Shown piece by piece: positions 24,527 through 32,599 of a stretch of DNA of 32,700 bases. The DNA is from Latescibacteria bacterium UBA6620 (GTDB lineage: Bacteria > Latescibacterota > UBA2968). Within the stretch, counting starts at the first letter, position 1; every line of letters begins with the position of its first letter. A program made the translations under genes and the position numbers. The notes beneath the pieces were generated by a model. The model was not told the origin of the DNA and did not search any database. It worked only from the letters and a program-made list of their open reading frames with translations. Location: contig DJHM01000017.1 in the NCBI GenBank assembly GCA_002433075.1, positions 9,047 through 41,746 of the forward strand, given 5' to 3'.

Positions 24527-26326
24527 GTGAGTAACGAGTATCGAGGCCCGAAGTACATCGTCGTGAGTGGTGGTGTGATCAGCGGTGTTGGAAAGGGGCT
24601 GGCGACCGCCTCAATCGGCAAGATCCTGCAGCAGAACGGGTACAAGGTTACAGCGATCAAGATCGACCCGTATCTGAATTACGACGCGGGCACGCTACGA
24701 CCGACCGAGCACGGTGAAGTCTGGGTGACCGACGATGGGGGAGAGATCGATCTCGACTTGGGCAATTATGAGCGCTTTCTGGCCATCGATCTTCCGCGGC
24801 ACAACAATCTGACCACCGGACAGATCTACCACACGGTGATTGAACGGGAGCGTCGGGGGGAGTATCTGGGCCAGACGGTTCAGCCGGTTCCACACATTAC
24901 GGACGAGATCAAGCAGCGCGTGGCTGAAGCAGCCGAGGGGGCAGATATTGCGCTGGTGGAGATCGGTGGCACGATTGGCGACGACGAGAACCGGCCTTTC
25001 CTGTTTGCGATGAAGAGTCTCGAGCGGGACGTGGGCGAGGAGAACATGCTTTACGCCCTCGTGAGTTATCTACCCGTGCCCGGGCATATCAGCGAGATGA
25101 AGACCAAGCCCACCCAGCAAGCGATTCGGCTTTTGAGCGAGCACGGCATCTTTCCCGATTTTATCATCTGTCGCGCAGTGGACCCGATCGACGAGGTCCG
25201 AAAGCGAAAAATTACCGTCTCCGCGAACATTCCAATCGACCGGATCATTTCGGCGCCCGACGCCGACAGTCAGTATCAGGTGCCTCTGAATTTCGAGTCC
25301 GAAGGGCTCGGGGAAAAGATCCTGCAGCACCTGCGGCTCTCACCCCGAAGAACCCCGGACTGGGAAATCTGGACAAAGCTGATCGACCGCATTCGAAGAC
25401 CCCGTCATCGGTTGAGGGTTGCGATGGTCGGGAAGTACGTGGAGCTCGGTGAGTACGAGTTGACCGATTCCTACATCTCAGTCAATCAGTCGCTCGAACA
25501 CGCCGGTGCGTCTCACGACGCCGAAGTCGCGATCTCCTGGATCGACTCTCGGCGACTCGAGGCGGGCGAGGTTGAGAACGAACTCCAGGACTTCGATGGT
25601 ATCATCGTCCCGGGCGCCTTTGGTGAGGGAGGTGCCGACGGCGTTCTTCAGGCGATTCGATACGCTCGGGAATCGGGCGTGCCCTACCTCGGTCTTTGCT
25701 ATGGCTTGCAGATGGCGGTCGTCGAGTATGCGCGAAACGTGGCCGGAATGCCCGACGCCAGTTCAGCGGAAATCGACCCTGATGCGCCCAACGCAGTGAT
25801 TGACATCCAGTACAACCAGCGAGAAATCATCGAGGAGTCCAGATACGGTGGCACGATGCGACTAGGCGGGTATGCGGCCATTCTTCGGCGCGACAGCCTG
25901 CTTGTCGATCTCTACGAGCGCCAGGGCCGCATCGAAGACGATGCGTACCGCATCGCTCGCCTTCGGGACCTGCCGGGTGGGAGCTTCCGGATCGGAGTTA
26001 TTCTCGACAGCGAAATCGCCGTGATCGAGCGACATCGTCACAGATACGAAGTCTCGCCGAAGTTTGTCGATCTGCTGGAAGAGTACGGACTCGTGTTTTC
26101 CGGATTCCATCGGCGGGATGACGGGACGAAGCTGATGGAGTTCATCGAGCTTCCCGATCATCCCTTCTTTTTGGCCACACAGGCCCATCCCGAATTCAAG
26201 TCGCGCCTGGAACAGCCATCCCCATTGTTCTATGGCTTCATCGAAGCCTCGATTGCTCGATCCACGCGAAAGCAAGAACGTGAAGATCGGGCACGCGAGG
26301 AGACGGCCTCACCTCATCCGAATTGA
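24527..26326 (+). CDS. pyrG: CTP synthase
   Basis: The start is taken as GTG 24527, with GGAGG 4 bases upstream, giving 599 residues. The synthase domain has YIVVSGGVISGVGKGLATAS, KIDPYLNYDAGT, GEVWVTDDGGEIDLDLGNYE and TKPTQQAIR. The glutaminase domain has C391 (LGLCYGLQ), H554 and E556 (QAHPEF), and IERHRHRYEV. The enzyme makes CTP from UTP, glutamine and ATP. Residues about 462-494, between LVDLYE and IAVIERHRHRYEV, form an extra stretch of about 30 residues absent from E. coli PyrG. The oxyanion region reads PGAFGEGGADG, not the usual PGGFGxRG. The start of lptC overlaps its stop, linking CTP supply with LPS genes. Confidence 0.95.
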   Translation: MSNEYRGPKYIVVSGGVISGVGKGLATASIGKILQQNGYKVTAIKIDPYLNYDAGTLRPTEHGEVWVTDDGGEIDLDLGNYERFLAIDLPRHNNLTTGQIYHTVIERERRGEYLGQTVQPVPHITDEIKQRVAEAAEGADIALVEIGGTIGDDENRPFLFAMKSLERDVGEENMLYALVSYLPVPGHISEMKTKPTQQAIRLLSEHGIFPDFIICRAVDPIDEVRKRKITVSANIPIDRIISAPDADSQYQVPLNFESEGLGEKILQHLRLSPRRTPDWEIWTKLIDRIRRPRHRLRVAMVGKYVELGEYELTDSYISVNQSLEHAGASHDAEVAISWIDSRRLEAGEVENELQDFDGIIVPGAFGEGGADGVLQAIRYARESGVPYLGLCYGLQMAVVEYARNVAGMPDASSAEIDPDAPNAVIDIQYNQREIIEESRYGGTMRLGGYAAILRRDSLLVDLYERQGRIEDDAYRIARLRDLPGGSFRIGVILDSEIAVIERHRHRYEVSPKFVDLLEEYGLVFSGFHRRDDGTKLMEFIELPDHPFFLATQAHPEFKSRLEQPSPLFYGFIEASIARSTRKQEREDRAREETASPHPN

Positions 26327-26880
26327 TGAACGGCCCGCGCCTCGTCGTCCATCTGGCTCTGGGATCGGCGCTCGTGGTGCTGGCTGATTGTTCACGGCCC
26401 GAAGTCAGGAACGAACCAGCGAAGGACAGCGAACAAACCCCTGGCCTCGTGGCCGAAGATGTCACTCAGATCGTCACGAGAGACGGGCAGAAACGGGCAG
26501 AGATCGTGTCCCCCCGCCTGCTCAGATATGAAAGCGAGCGTCGATCCAGCCTGGAAGGCGGCATCACGGTTCGCTTTTTCGGCGCAGGTGGACGGCTCGT
26601 GTCGACGCTGACCTGCTGTCGCGGAGCCATCGATGAGAGTGTGCGGACGTTTACGGCCATCGACAGCGTGCGGCTAGTCAATCTCGATGCCACCGTTCTA
26701 GAAACCGATACGTTGCGGTGGGAAGAAGGCTCTGAACGGGTGTTTGGCCCTGGTCGGGTCACGATCCAGCGCGGCGAAGGGCGTGAGGTGGGCGTGGGGT
26801 TCGAGGCGGAGTCCGACCTCTCATCGTGGACGTTGATGGAGGTTGTTACCACGTTGGTCCCAGCAGATTCTGTGAGATAA
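26326..26880 (+). CDS. lptC: LPS export protein LptC
   Basis: The start ATG 26326 overlaps the pyrG stop (TGATG). The 184-residue product has an N-terminal hydrophobic segment ending LADCSRP; the Cys could be a lipobox, although Asp just before it is unusual, so a plain membrane anchor is as likely. The rest is the beta-jellyroll of LptC: VTQIVTRDGQKRAEIVSPRL, LEGGITVRFF, TFTAIDSVRLVN and ETDTLRWEEGSERVFGPGRV, with repeated short beta strands. LptC receives LPS from LptB2FG and passes it to LptA. lptF and lptG are not in the window. Confidence 0.87.
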   Translation: MNGPRLVVHLALGSALVVLADCSRPEVRNEPAKDSEQTPGLVAEDVTQIVTRDGQKRAEIVSPRLLRYESERRSSLEGGITVRFFGAGGRLVSTLTCCRGAIDESVRTFTAIDSVRLVNLDATVLETDTLRWEEGSERVFGPGRVTIQRGEGREVGVGFEAESDLSSWTLMEVVTTLVPADSVR

Positions 26881-26884
26881 CCGC

Positions 26885-28162
26885 ATGCCCTCTGCCAGAC
26901 TATTAAAGGCCGCCCAGGTTCTCCTGGCGGCCTTCTTGTGTTTTCAGCATGCCTACGCCGAACGTCTGATCTCGGCCAAGAACAGTCGCACCACGCAGAC
27001 GGGAAACGGGATCGAACGGACGTATGCCGACGGCGTGCGGGCGACGTTCGGGGCTGTCCGAATAGACGCAGATTCGGCGTTCGTTCAGAGCCAGAAAGAT
27101 GACTACGTGTTCCTGAAGAGCGTCCATCTTCGAGATGGAGAGCGGAGCGTGCGAGCTCGGGCACTGACCTACCACTCTGCGGACTCCATTGCCAGGTTCA
27201 AGGGCGGGGTGCGTATTCGGGACGCGGGGCGTCAGATTCGAGCGGACCAGGTGGACTACGATCTGGGGAGACGCCTCCTGACTGCGCTCGGGAACGTGGG
27301 GCTCCGAACCGGGAGTGACGTATCGATCGCAGCAGGGAAATGGTTTCACGACGCGCGGATGGATACCGGCCGACTTGAAATCGACGTTCTTGGGACACAC
27401 GTCGCCGAAGGCGAAACGATGAGTGTGAGGTCACCTCGGGCACGTTTGTCGGCCGGCGTCGATACAATCGTCTTCGTCGGGGGTGCTGATTTCAAGCTCG
27501 GTCTCTACGAGGGATGGTGTGATTCCCTGTCCTTTGTGGCGGAGGACGGAATCGTACACCTGTCCGGCGACGGCCGAATGACCTGGATTTCTACACAGAA
27601 TACGGGGGCCGTCGATCGAAACGATATCCGTGGAGACCTGATCGTGATCCAGATCGAGGAGGGCCACCCGAAAGGAATTCACGTCGTTGGTGACGCTCAC
27701 CTTGCTTCGAACCGGACATCCGACAGCTCGAACAGACGCTTCCAGCTTGATGGGGCAACCGCCGAGGTTACATTCACCTCAGGCCAGATCGACGAAATCA
27801 CTGCTGACGACGACTGTCGGCTGACAATTCAGACCGAATCCGGGGACAGCACCTCTATGGACTCGGAGACGTCGATCGTTTCGTTCGATTCGGGTGAACT
27901 CGCCCGAATCGAGATGACCGCTGGTGGGGTTGCGCATCGAACTCGGAGAAGTGTGCATAGAGTAGAAGGAGAGCGGGTGGTGCTCACGTTTGAAGCGGCA
28001 CGCGTGAAGACGGTTCTGGCAGACTCGGCCGCCAGGTTTCTCACGGAAAACGAGGGGTCACACATCCAGTCGCACAAGATCGAACTGGTCTTCGAAGAGG
28101 GGCGTCTGAGTTCGGCGGAGGCCACCGGGTACGTGACCGGGGAGGTCTTCGAAGAGCGATGA
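26885..28162 (+). CDS. lptA: LptA/OstA-family LPS transport protein
   Basis: The 425-residue product has a signal peptide (LLKAAQVLLAAFLCFQ, cleavage after AYA at residue 26) and then OstA-fold beta-jellyroll repeats: DGVRATFGAVRIDADSAFV, FLKSVHLRDGERSVRA, RFKGGVRIRDAGRQIRADQ and LLTALGNVGLRTGSD. It is more than twice the length of E. coli LptA (185 residues), so it may span more of the periplasm or be an OstA-like variant. It starts 4 bases after lptC and overlaps lptB by 4. No clear Shine-Dalgarno is seen, and a terminator-like hairpin lies within codons 8-20. Confidence 0.85.
   Translation: MPSARLLKAAQVLLAAFLCFQHAYAERLISAKNSRTTQTGNGIERTYADGVRATFGAVRIDADSAFVQSQKDDYVFLKSVHLRDGERSVRARALTYHSADSIARFKGGVRIRDAGRQIRADQVDYDLGRRLLTALGNVGLRTGSDVSIAAGKWFHDARMDTGRLEIDVLGTHVAEGETMSVRSPRARLSAGVDTIVFVGGADFKLGLYEGWCDSLSFVAEDGIVHLSGDGRMTWISTQNTGAVDRNDIRGDLIVIQIEEGHPKGIHVVGDAHLASNRTSDSSNRRFQLDGATAEVTFTSGQIDEITADDDCRLTIQTESGDSTSMDSETSIVSFDSGELARIEMTAGGVAHRTRRSVHRVEGERVVLTFEAARVKTVLADSAARFLTENEGSHIQSHKIELVFEEGRLSSAEATGYVTGEVFEER
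26906..26945 (+). promoter_or_regulatory. Terminator-like hairpin inside the lptA signal-peptide codons
   Basis: AAGGCCGCC plus AGG (26906-26918, one bulged C at 26915) pairs with CCT plus GGCGGCCTT (26923-26934) around TTCT, a 12-bp GC-rich stem followed by CTTGTGTTTT. It lies about 20 bases into lptA. It looks like an intrinsic terminator or attenuator that translation would have to disrupt; chance in GC-rich coding DNA is possible. Confidence 0.4.
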
Positions 28163-28881
28163 CGATCAGGGCCGATCAACTGGTCAAAGATTACGGTCGA
28201 CGACGCGTGGTGGACCACCTCGACCTGGAGGTCTCTCCTGGCGAGATCGTGGGCCTTCTGGGCCCCAACGGGGCAGGGAAAACGACGACCTTCCATATGA
28301 TCGTGGGTCTGATCGCCCCCGGATCGGGCCGAATCAGGCTCGGAGAAGATGACATTACGACGATGCCGATGTATCGACGGGCCAGGGCGGGTATCGGCTA
28401 TCTGTCACAGGAGCCGTCCGTGTTTCGGAAGCTGACCGTGAGACAGAATCTGACAGCTGTCCTTGAGGCGACTCCCGGGAGGCAGGAGGACCGAGAAGCA
28501 CGAACCACTTATTTTCTCGAAGAACTCGGACTGGAGGCCCTGTCTGATTCTCGGGCAGACCAGCTTTCCGGCGGGGAAGCACGGCGACTGGAAATCTGTC
28601 GTGCCCTGTCCCGAGATCCCAGATTTTTGCTGCTCGACGAGCCGTTTTCTGGGATTGATCCAAAGGCGGTAGAGGATATTCAGACGATCGTGGCGGGGCT
28701 TAAATCCCGGGAAATCGGCGTTCTCATCACCGACCACAACGTTCGGGAGACGCTCGCTATCACGGATCGAAGCTATATCCTCTCCGAAGGGAAGATTCTC
28801 GCCTCCGGTACGGCCGAGGCTCTTGCTTCCGACGCGGAGGTGCGGCGAGTTTATCTGGGAGAGCGGTTCAAGTTGGAATGA
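28159..28881 (+). CDS. lptB: LPS export ABC transporter ATPase LptB
   Basis: The 240-residue ATPase has Walker A GPNGAGKT at 35-42, Q-loop YLSQEPSVFRKLTV, signature LSGGEARRLEICRAL, Walker B FLLLDEPFSGIDP and H-loop ITDHNVRETL. The Q-loop sequence and the ITDHNVRETL segment are characteristic of LptB. As a dimer with LptF and LptG it powers LPS extraction from the inner membrane. The ATGA overlap with lptA shows coupling. A small hairpin at 28900-28917 follows and may weakly terminate or process the transcript. Confidence 0.95.
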   Translation: MTIRADQLVKDYGRRRVVDHLDLEVSPGEIVGLLGPNGAGKTTTFHMIVGLIAPGSGRIRLGEDDITTMPMYRRARAGIGYLSQEPSVFRKLTVRQNLTAVLEATPGRQEDREARTTYFLEELGLEALSDSRADQLSGGEARRLEICRALSRDPRFLLLDEPFSGIDPKAVEDIQTIVAGLKSREIGVLITDHNVRETLAITDRSYILSEGKILASGTAEALASDAEVRRVYLGERFKLE

Positions 28882-28915
28882 GGCCGAATTCTGCCCCAGA
28901 GCCTGTAAAAACAGG

Positions 28916-28967
28916 TTGTTAATCCACGGACTTGGGTTATTCTGTGTGCGTTGGAACGATTTTTGTT
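28916..28967 (+). promoter_or_regulatory. Candidate rpoN promoters (sigma-70 and sigma-54-like)
   Basis: TTGTTA (28916-28921) and TATTCT (28938-28943), 16 bp apart, form a moderate sigma-70 promoter. Just downstream, TTGGAACGATTTTTGTT (28951-28967) fits the sigma-54 consensus YTGGCACGRNNNTTGCW except for A at the C after GG and T at the final C. The GG to -12 G spacing is correct. TTGGAACG is also half of an inverted repeat with CGTTCCAA at 28976-28983. Both calls are by eye. Confidence 0.35.
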
Positions 28968-29027
28968 AGAAAGGGCGTTCCAAGTGAGAAAAAGTCTGGT
29001 CCGGATTCGCGTCCGGGCCGATTGTTA

Positions 29028-29135
29028 CGTCTGACCCAGACAACGAACGACAAGCAACACCAAAGTTTATCATTCGTCTGACCCAGACACCTGACGACAG
29101 GCAGTCACATAGTTCATGATTCGTCTTACCCAGAC
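29028..29135 (+). repeat. Three 47-bp-spaced copies of a dyad motif running into rpoN
   Basis: CGTCTGACCCAGAC occurs at 29028-29041 and 29075-29088, and CGTCTTACCCAGAC at 29122-29135, spaced exactly 47 bp each time. The core GTCTG-ACC-CAGAC is a perfect inverted repeat in the first two copies and has one mismatch in the third, which lies in rpoN codons 3-7. The full 47-bp units of copies 1 and 2 are about three-quarters identical by eye. Likely protein-binding sites, RNA hairpins or relics of tandem duplication. Confidence 0.8.
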
Positions 29136-30612
29136 CGCTTCACTCCAGCAAAAGATGGCGCCCCAGCTGATTCAGTCGCTGAGGCTGCTGCAGATGCCCA
29201 CGTTGGAACTCGAGCAGCTCATCCAGCAGGAGTTGGAAATCAACCCGCTTCTGGAGCTGAACGAGGAGCAAGAGCAAGACCAGGAGGAAGCAGAGCCCGA
29301 GGTCGAGCCTGAGGCCGAACCCGCCGAGGCCGAGGCGAGCGCAGAAGAGGAGAAGCCGGAAGAGGCCGCCGCCGAGGATGAGAAGCTCGAAGAGCTCGAA
29401 TTCGATGATAACTCGGACCTGACGGACGATAAATTCGACGAAGAGGACTGGAACGAATACCTGAACGATTCGGGATACGTCAGTACCCGAGAGGAATTCG
29501 ACCCCAACGTCGAGGAATGGGAGAATCAAGGAGCCTCCCAGGTCAGCTTGGAATCCGCGCTGAAGGAGCAGCTCCTGCTGACCGAGCTGGCGGCAGATGA
29601 ACGACAGATCGGCGAATACATCATAGGGAACATCGATGAGGACGGGTTCCTGAATACCCCGGTCGAGGATATCTCGGACGTTCTAGACGTGGACGTGGAC
29701 GTGGTGGAGAAGGTCCTGGCGGTAATTCACACTTTCGAGCCATCGGGAGTCGGGGCGCGCGACCTCAGAGAATGCCTGCTCATCCAGCTGAAGGAGCAGG
29801 GTTACGACGGTGACCTGTCAATGATCATCGTTCGGGATCATCTCGACGACTGGATTAATCGCCGCTACAGTCGGGTTTGCCGGGCGCTGGGAATCGACAA
29901 GGAAGAGCTGGCGGAGGTTCAGGAAATCATCGCCGGACTTGACCCCAAGCCAGGATTCACTCCTGAGCCCCGGGTCAATTTTAATCTGGTCATCCCGGAC
30001 CTCGAGGTGACGAAGATCGGTGAAGAATATGTCGTCACGTTGACCGACAGGAATGCGCCCACGCTTCGTGTGAGCCCTATTTATAGAGAATTGTTGAGTG
30101 GGTCTGAAAAGTCGGGTAAGGAAGCCAAGAAGTTCGTCGTCGATCGGTTGAACTCCGCACGCTGGTTTATCCAGGCCATCAACCAGCGACGCACAACGAT
30201 GGTTCGAGTGATGCGATGCATCGTCCAGAATCAGGGCGAGTTTTTCGACCACGGAGTTGGGCATCTGCGACCGATGGTCTTGCAGGAAGTGGCTGACAAG
30301 GTCGGGATGCATGTTTCGACGATTAGCCGGGTGAGTAACGGGAAGTACGTGCAGACGCCTCACGGCGTGTTCGAGCTCAAGTATTTCTTCGACGGGGGGC
30401 TGAGCACCGAAGAGGGTGAGGACATCTCGGCAAAGACGGTTAAGGACAAGATTAACACCCTCATCCAGGATGAGGACGCCCGGAAACCCCTGAGTGATCA
30501 GAAAATCGCCGATATTCTGAAGAAGGAAGGCATTGACATCGCACGCCGTACGGTGGCCAAGTATCGAGGCCAGCTGGGAATCAATACGGCTCGTTATCGA
30601 AAGACGATATAG
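29116..30612 (+). CDS. rpoN: RNA polymerase sigma-54 factor RpoN
   Basis: The 498-residue protein has Region I (LTQTASLQQKMAPQLIQSLR and LLQMPTLELEQLIQQELEIN), which contacts enhancer-binding activators; a long acidic Region II at about residues 50-115; the core-binding region (LKEQLLLTELAADERQIGEYIIGNIDEDGFL region, then IHTFEPSGVGARDLRECLLIQ); a helix-turn-helix with VSTISRVSNGKYVQTPHGVF; and the RpoN box ARRTVAKYR at 476-484. It directs transcription from -24/-12 promoters. No strong Shine-Dalgarno precedes the ATG. Position after lptB is widely conserved in Gram-negatives. The acidic linker is longer than in E. coli. Its start codons coincide with the third copy of an upstream repeat. Confidence 0.95.
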   Translation: MIRLTQTASLQQKMAPQLIQSLRLLQMPTLELEQLIQQELEINPLLELNEEQEQDQEEAEPEVEPEAEPAEAEASAEEEKPEEAAAEDEKLEELEFDDNSDLTDDKFDEEDWNEYLNDSGYVSTREEFDPNVEEWENQGASQVSLESALKEQLLLTELAADERQIGEYIIGNIDEDGFLNTPVEDISDVLDVDVDVVEKVLAVIHTFEPSGVGARDLRECLLIQLKEQGYDGDLSMIIVRDHLDDWINRRYSRVCRALGIDKEELAEVQEIIAGLDPKPGFTPEPRVNFNLVIPDLEVTKIGEEYVVTLTDRNAPTLRVSPIYRELLSGSEKSGKEAKKFVVDRLNSARWFIQAINQRRTTMVRVMRCIVQNQGEFFDHGVGHLRPMVLQEVADKVGMHVSTISRVSNGKYVQTPHGVFELKYFFDGGLSTEEGEDISAKTVKDKINTLIQDEDARKPLSDQKIADILKKEGIDIARRTVAKYRGQLGINTARYRKTI

Positions 30613-30633
30613 TCGGACCACAGGCGGATATTT

Positions 30634-30957
30634 ATGGATTTCATCTTCATAGGACTCTCGCTCGGCTGCGCCGGTTATCTTGGTAAGATCATTGTGGACT
30701 ACCTCCGGGAAGTTCCGGCCTGGAAAGAGAAGATCAGCACGGCTGATATGGAGATTGCGCACTTCACGAACCAACTCCAGGAGCTCAACCAGGAGAAGGA
30801 GAGTGCGACTGCGCAGGGAAAAACTATCGACGACGATATCAAGAAAATGGAGTCGATGGCGACAGACCTGAAGGTGGAGATCGAAAAGACGAAGAAGGAA
30901 ATGGCGCGAAAGGGCAAGATCATCATGCGTCGGCAGCCCGATCAGCAGGAAGGCTGA
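30634..30957 (+). CDS. Small membrane-anchored coiled-coil protein
   Basis: The 107-residue protein begins with one hydrophobic segment (FIFIGLSLGCAGYLGKIIV), followed from about residue 30 by a continuous heptad-like helix rich in Glu, Lys and Gln (MEIAHFTNQLQELNQEKES, IKKMESMATDLKVEIEK) and a basic end (KGKIIMRRQPDQQEG). No family is recognised. It lies 21 bases after rpoN and 20 before a lipoprotein gene, so the three may be one transcript. In proteobacteria this slot often holds hpf and the PTS-Ntr genes, but this protein resembles neither. Perhaps a scaffold or envelope protein. Confidence 0.7.
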   Translation: MDFIFIGLSLGCAGYLGKIIVDYLREVPAWKEKISTADMEIAHFTNQLQELNQEKESATAQGKTIDDDIKKMESMATDLKVEIEKTKKEMARKGKIIMRRQPDQQEG

Positions 30958-30977
30958 GTCCTTCAGTCGCTCGGCAG

Positions 30978-31811
30978 GTGAACAGACTTACCCTCCTCGG
31001 CATCATTTTCCTGTGTTGTTGCGGTGACGCACGGTATCGTCTCGACGGCCACGTCCCGGAAACAACCTCCCACGTTGAATTGCTTGACGGCGCAGCGACG
31101 GAAAAGATCGTGCGTCTTCGTACCCTCTACGCCAGTGCCTTCGACTCACTTGCAGATGTCGCGGATGCAGAGATCGCGGACGTTCGCGCTCGGTTGGATG
31201 AATCGGAGAGCGATCTGGAGGCTGCAAAGCGTGGGGTGAACAGAGCTTCGGCCAGGTATCGCCAGACTTTCGAGAAGATGAAGCAGTTTGAATCGTTTGG
31301 AGGGAACCCGATCTTCGGGGACGAAGATCGGCGCGTATCGACCCGAGAGTTGCTATCAGAAATCGCTGATCGATTCTACAAGGGGAAGGCGTTCTCACTG
31401 GAGACCGGTGGGGAGATCCGATCCTTCATTCGTGAATCGCTGGTTCCATCGGAGCAACGTGTGAGTCGGGCTCGACGCAGGCTGAGGCGGGTTGAGTCAT
31501 CGAGGGAGACGGACGAAGCCGCGATCGTTGCGAGACAGGGCTTTCTCGTGAAAGAGCAGGACCAGCTTCGAGACATCTATAATCAACGAATCCTCGACAC
31601 GTTGACGGGTGCAGTGCAGGCGAGCGCCCAGGCCGACTCGAATGGCTATTACAGGTTCGACACGTTGTCACCCGCCCGCTACCATCTCTATCTGCGTGAC
31701 CCTGTCCATAGCCTGTCCACGGTCGATCTGGTGCAACACACACGGCGTGACCTGGATCCGCAGGAGGCAGACTCACCCCTCCTTACGGGTAGTGGGCCTC
31801 AGTCGTTTTGA
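30978..31811 (+). CDS. Putative lipoprotein with coiled coil and carboxypeptidase-regulatory-like end
   Basis: The GTG start leads into a signal sequence (LTLLGIIFLCCCGDA) whose Cys run at residues 13-15 suggests lipid attachment, although the lipobox is atypical. Residues about 45-110 and 160-205 are charged helices likely to form coiled coil (VRARLDESESDLEAAKRGV; RVSRARRRLRRVESSRETDE). Residues about 219-238 (DSNGYYRFDTLSPARYHLYL) match the small beta-sandwich pattern of carboxypeptidase-regulatory-like domains. It would sit on the periplasmic side of a membrane. It follows a membrane coiled-coil gene and ends 13 bases inside the convergent gene. Function unknown. Confidence 0.65.
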   Translation: MNRLTLLGIIFLCCCGDARYRLDGHVPETTSHVELLDGAATEKIVRLRTLYASAFDSLADVADAEIADVRARLDESESDLEAAKRGVNRASARYRQTFEKMKQFESFGGNPIFGDEDRRVSTRELLSEIADRFYKGKAFSLETGGEIRSFIRESLVPSEQRVSRARRRLRRVESSRETDEAAIVARQGFLVKEQDQLRDIYNQRILDTLTGAVQASAQADSNGYYRFDTLSPARYHLYLRDPVHSLSTVDLVQHTRRDLDPQEADSPLLTGSGPQSF

Positions 31812-32584
31812 ACCGTGCTGATCTCGTCTTCGGAGATTTTGTGGACGCTCTTCGGGTTAAACGTCTGCTGCGTATCCACACGTAGCGCGACTTCGATCCG
31901 CCCACCTGTCAGGGCGAAGAACTGAACTAGAAACCCCCCCCCCTGCATGGTTTCCACCGTATAGTCGTCCGCGCGGAGACCTTCCATCCATCCATCTAGC
32001 TTCGCATCGAATCCTGGATCGTTCACCACGTCGCCCGGCAGCGCGGCGATCAAGGTGCCTGGTTGTTCGCCGATGGCGGCCCCGATTCGGTTTCGGGCCT
32101 CTACGGCGTACGGGATCAGCCGGTTGGCGTAATCCAGGTTGCTTTCTTTGCTCTGTCGGTCGGGGGGAACGATCCCCCAGGTCAGATGATGGACAAAGGG
32201 ATTCCCGTACCCCTGGCTGAGCATCTGATCACGTGCGGCCTGATCTACTGGATGGACGACAGCGACATACCTGAACCAGCCTTTTTGAGCTGCCGGATGA
32301 CCGTCGGGCAGGCCCGACGGTACATTGATGTAGTCCTGCTCGTCGACGGGAGAGGGATAACAGCGCGAGTCCCAGCCTGCGATGTATCCAAGGGCCTTCA
32401 GGGGGCCCGCCAGTAGATGCGGAGGATCGACGAAAATCGCAGCGTGATCCATGTTTGGAAAGAGGTCGATCCCGGCTTCCGAGATTTTGCCAGCGACATC
32501 GAGAGCTTCCTGAAGTCGGTCCGCGGCATTGTCGATGGATAAATGGTGGTTAAAGTCGGAGGGAACTACGGGCTGATTCGACAT
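31799..32584 (-). CDS. Hypothetical protein, possibly VOC/glyoxalase-like
   Basis: The 261-residue cytoplasmic protein starts at ATG 32584, with AAGGAGA about 6 bases upstream. I do not recognise it firmly. Two segments, FPNMDHAAIFVDPP followed by GPLKALGYIAGW, and FVHHLTWGIVPP, have the His-centred beta-strand look of vicinal-oxygen-chelate folds, and a C-terminal GGRIEVALRVD strand would fit; this is a guess. No membrane segment or signal peptide. Its 3' end overlaps the convergent lipoprotein gene by 13 bases, and an inverted repeat lies upstream of its ribosome binding site. Confidence 0.6.
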   Translation of the reverse strand: MSNQPVVPSDFNHHLSIDNAADRLQEALDVAGKISEAGIDLFPNMDHAAIFVDPPHLLAGPLKALGYIAGWDSRCYPSPVDEQDYINVPSGLPDGHPAAQKGWFRYVAVVHPVDQAARDQMLSQGYGNPFVHHLTWGIVPPDRQSKESNLDYANRLIPYAVEARNRIGAAIGEQPGTLIAALPGDVVNDPGFDAKLDGWMEGLRADDYTVETMQGGGFLVQFFALTGGRIEVALRVDTQQTFNPKSVHKISEDEISTVQND

Positions 32585-32599
32585 AAAGGTCTCCTTGAG

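Noticed and set aside
29028..29135. 47-bp repeats as a CRISPR array
   Set aside because: Only three diverged copies, with a 14-base conserved core and the last copy inside a coding sequence; no cas genes.
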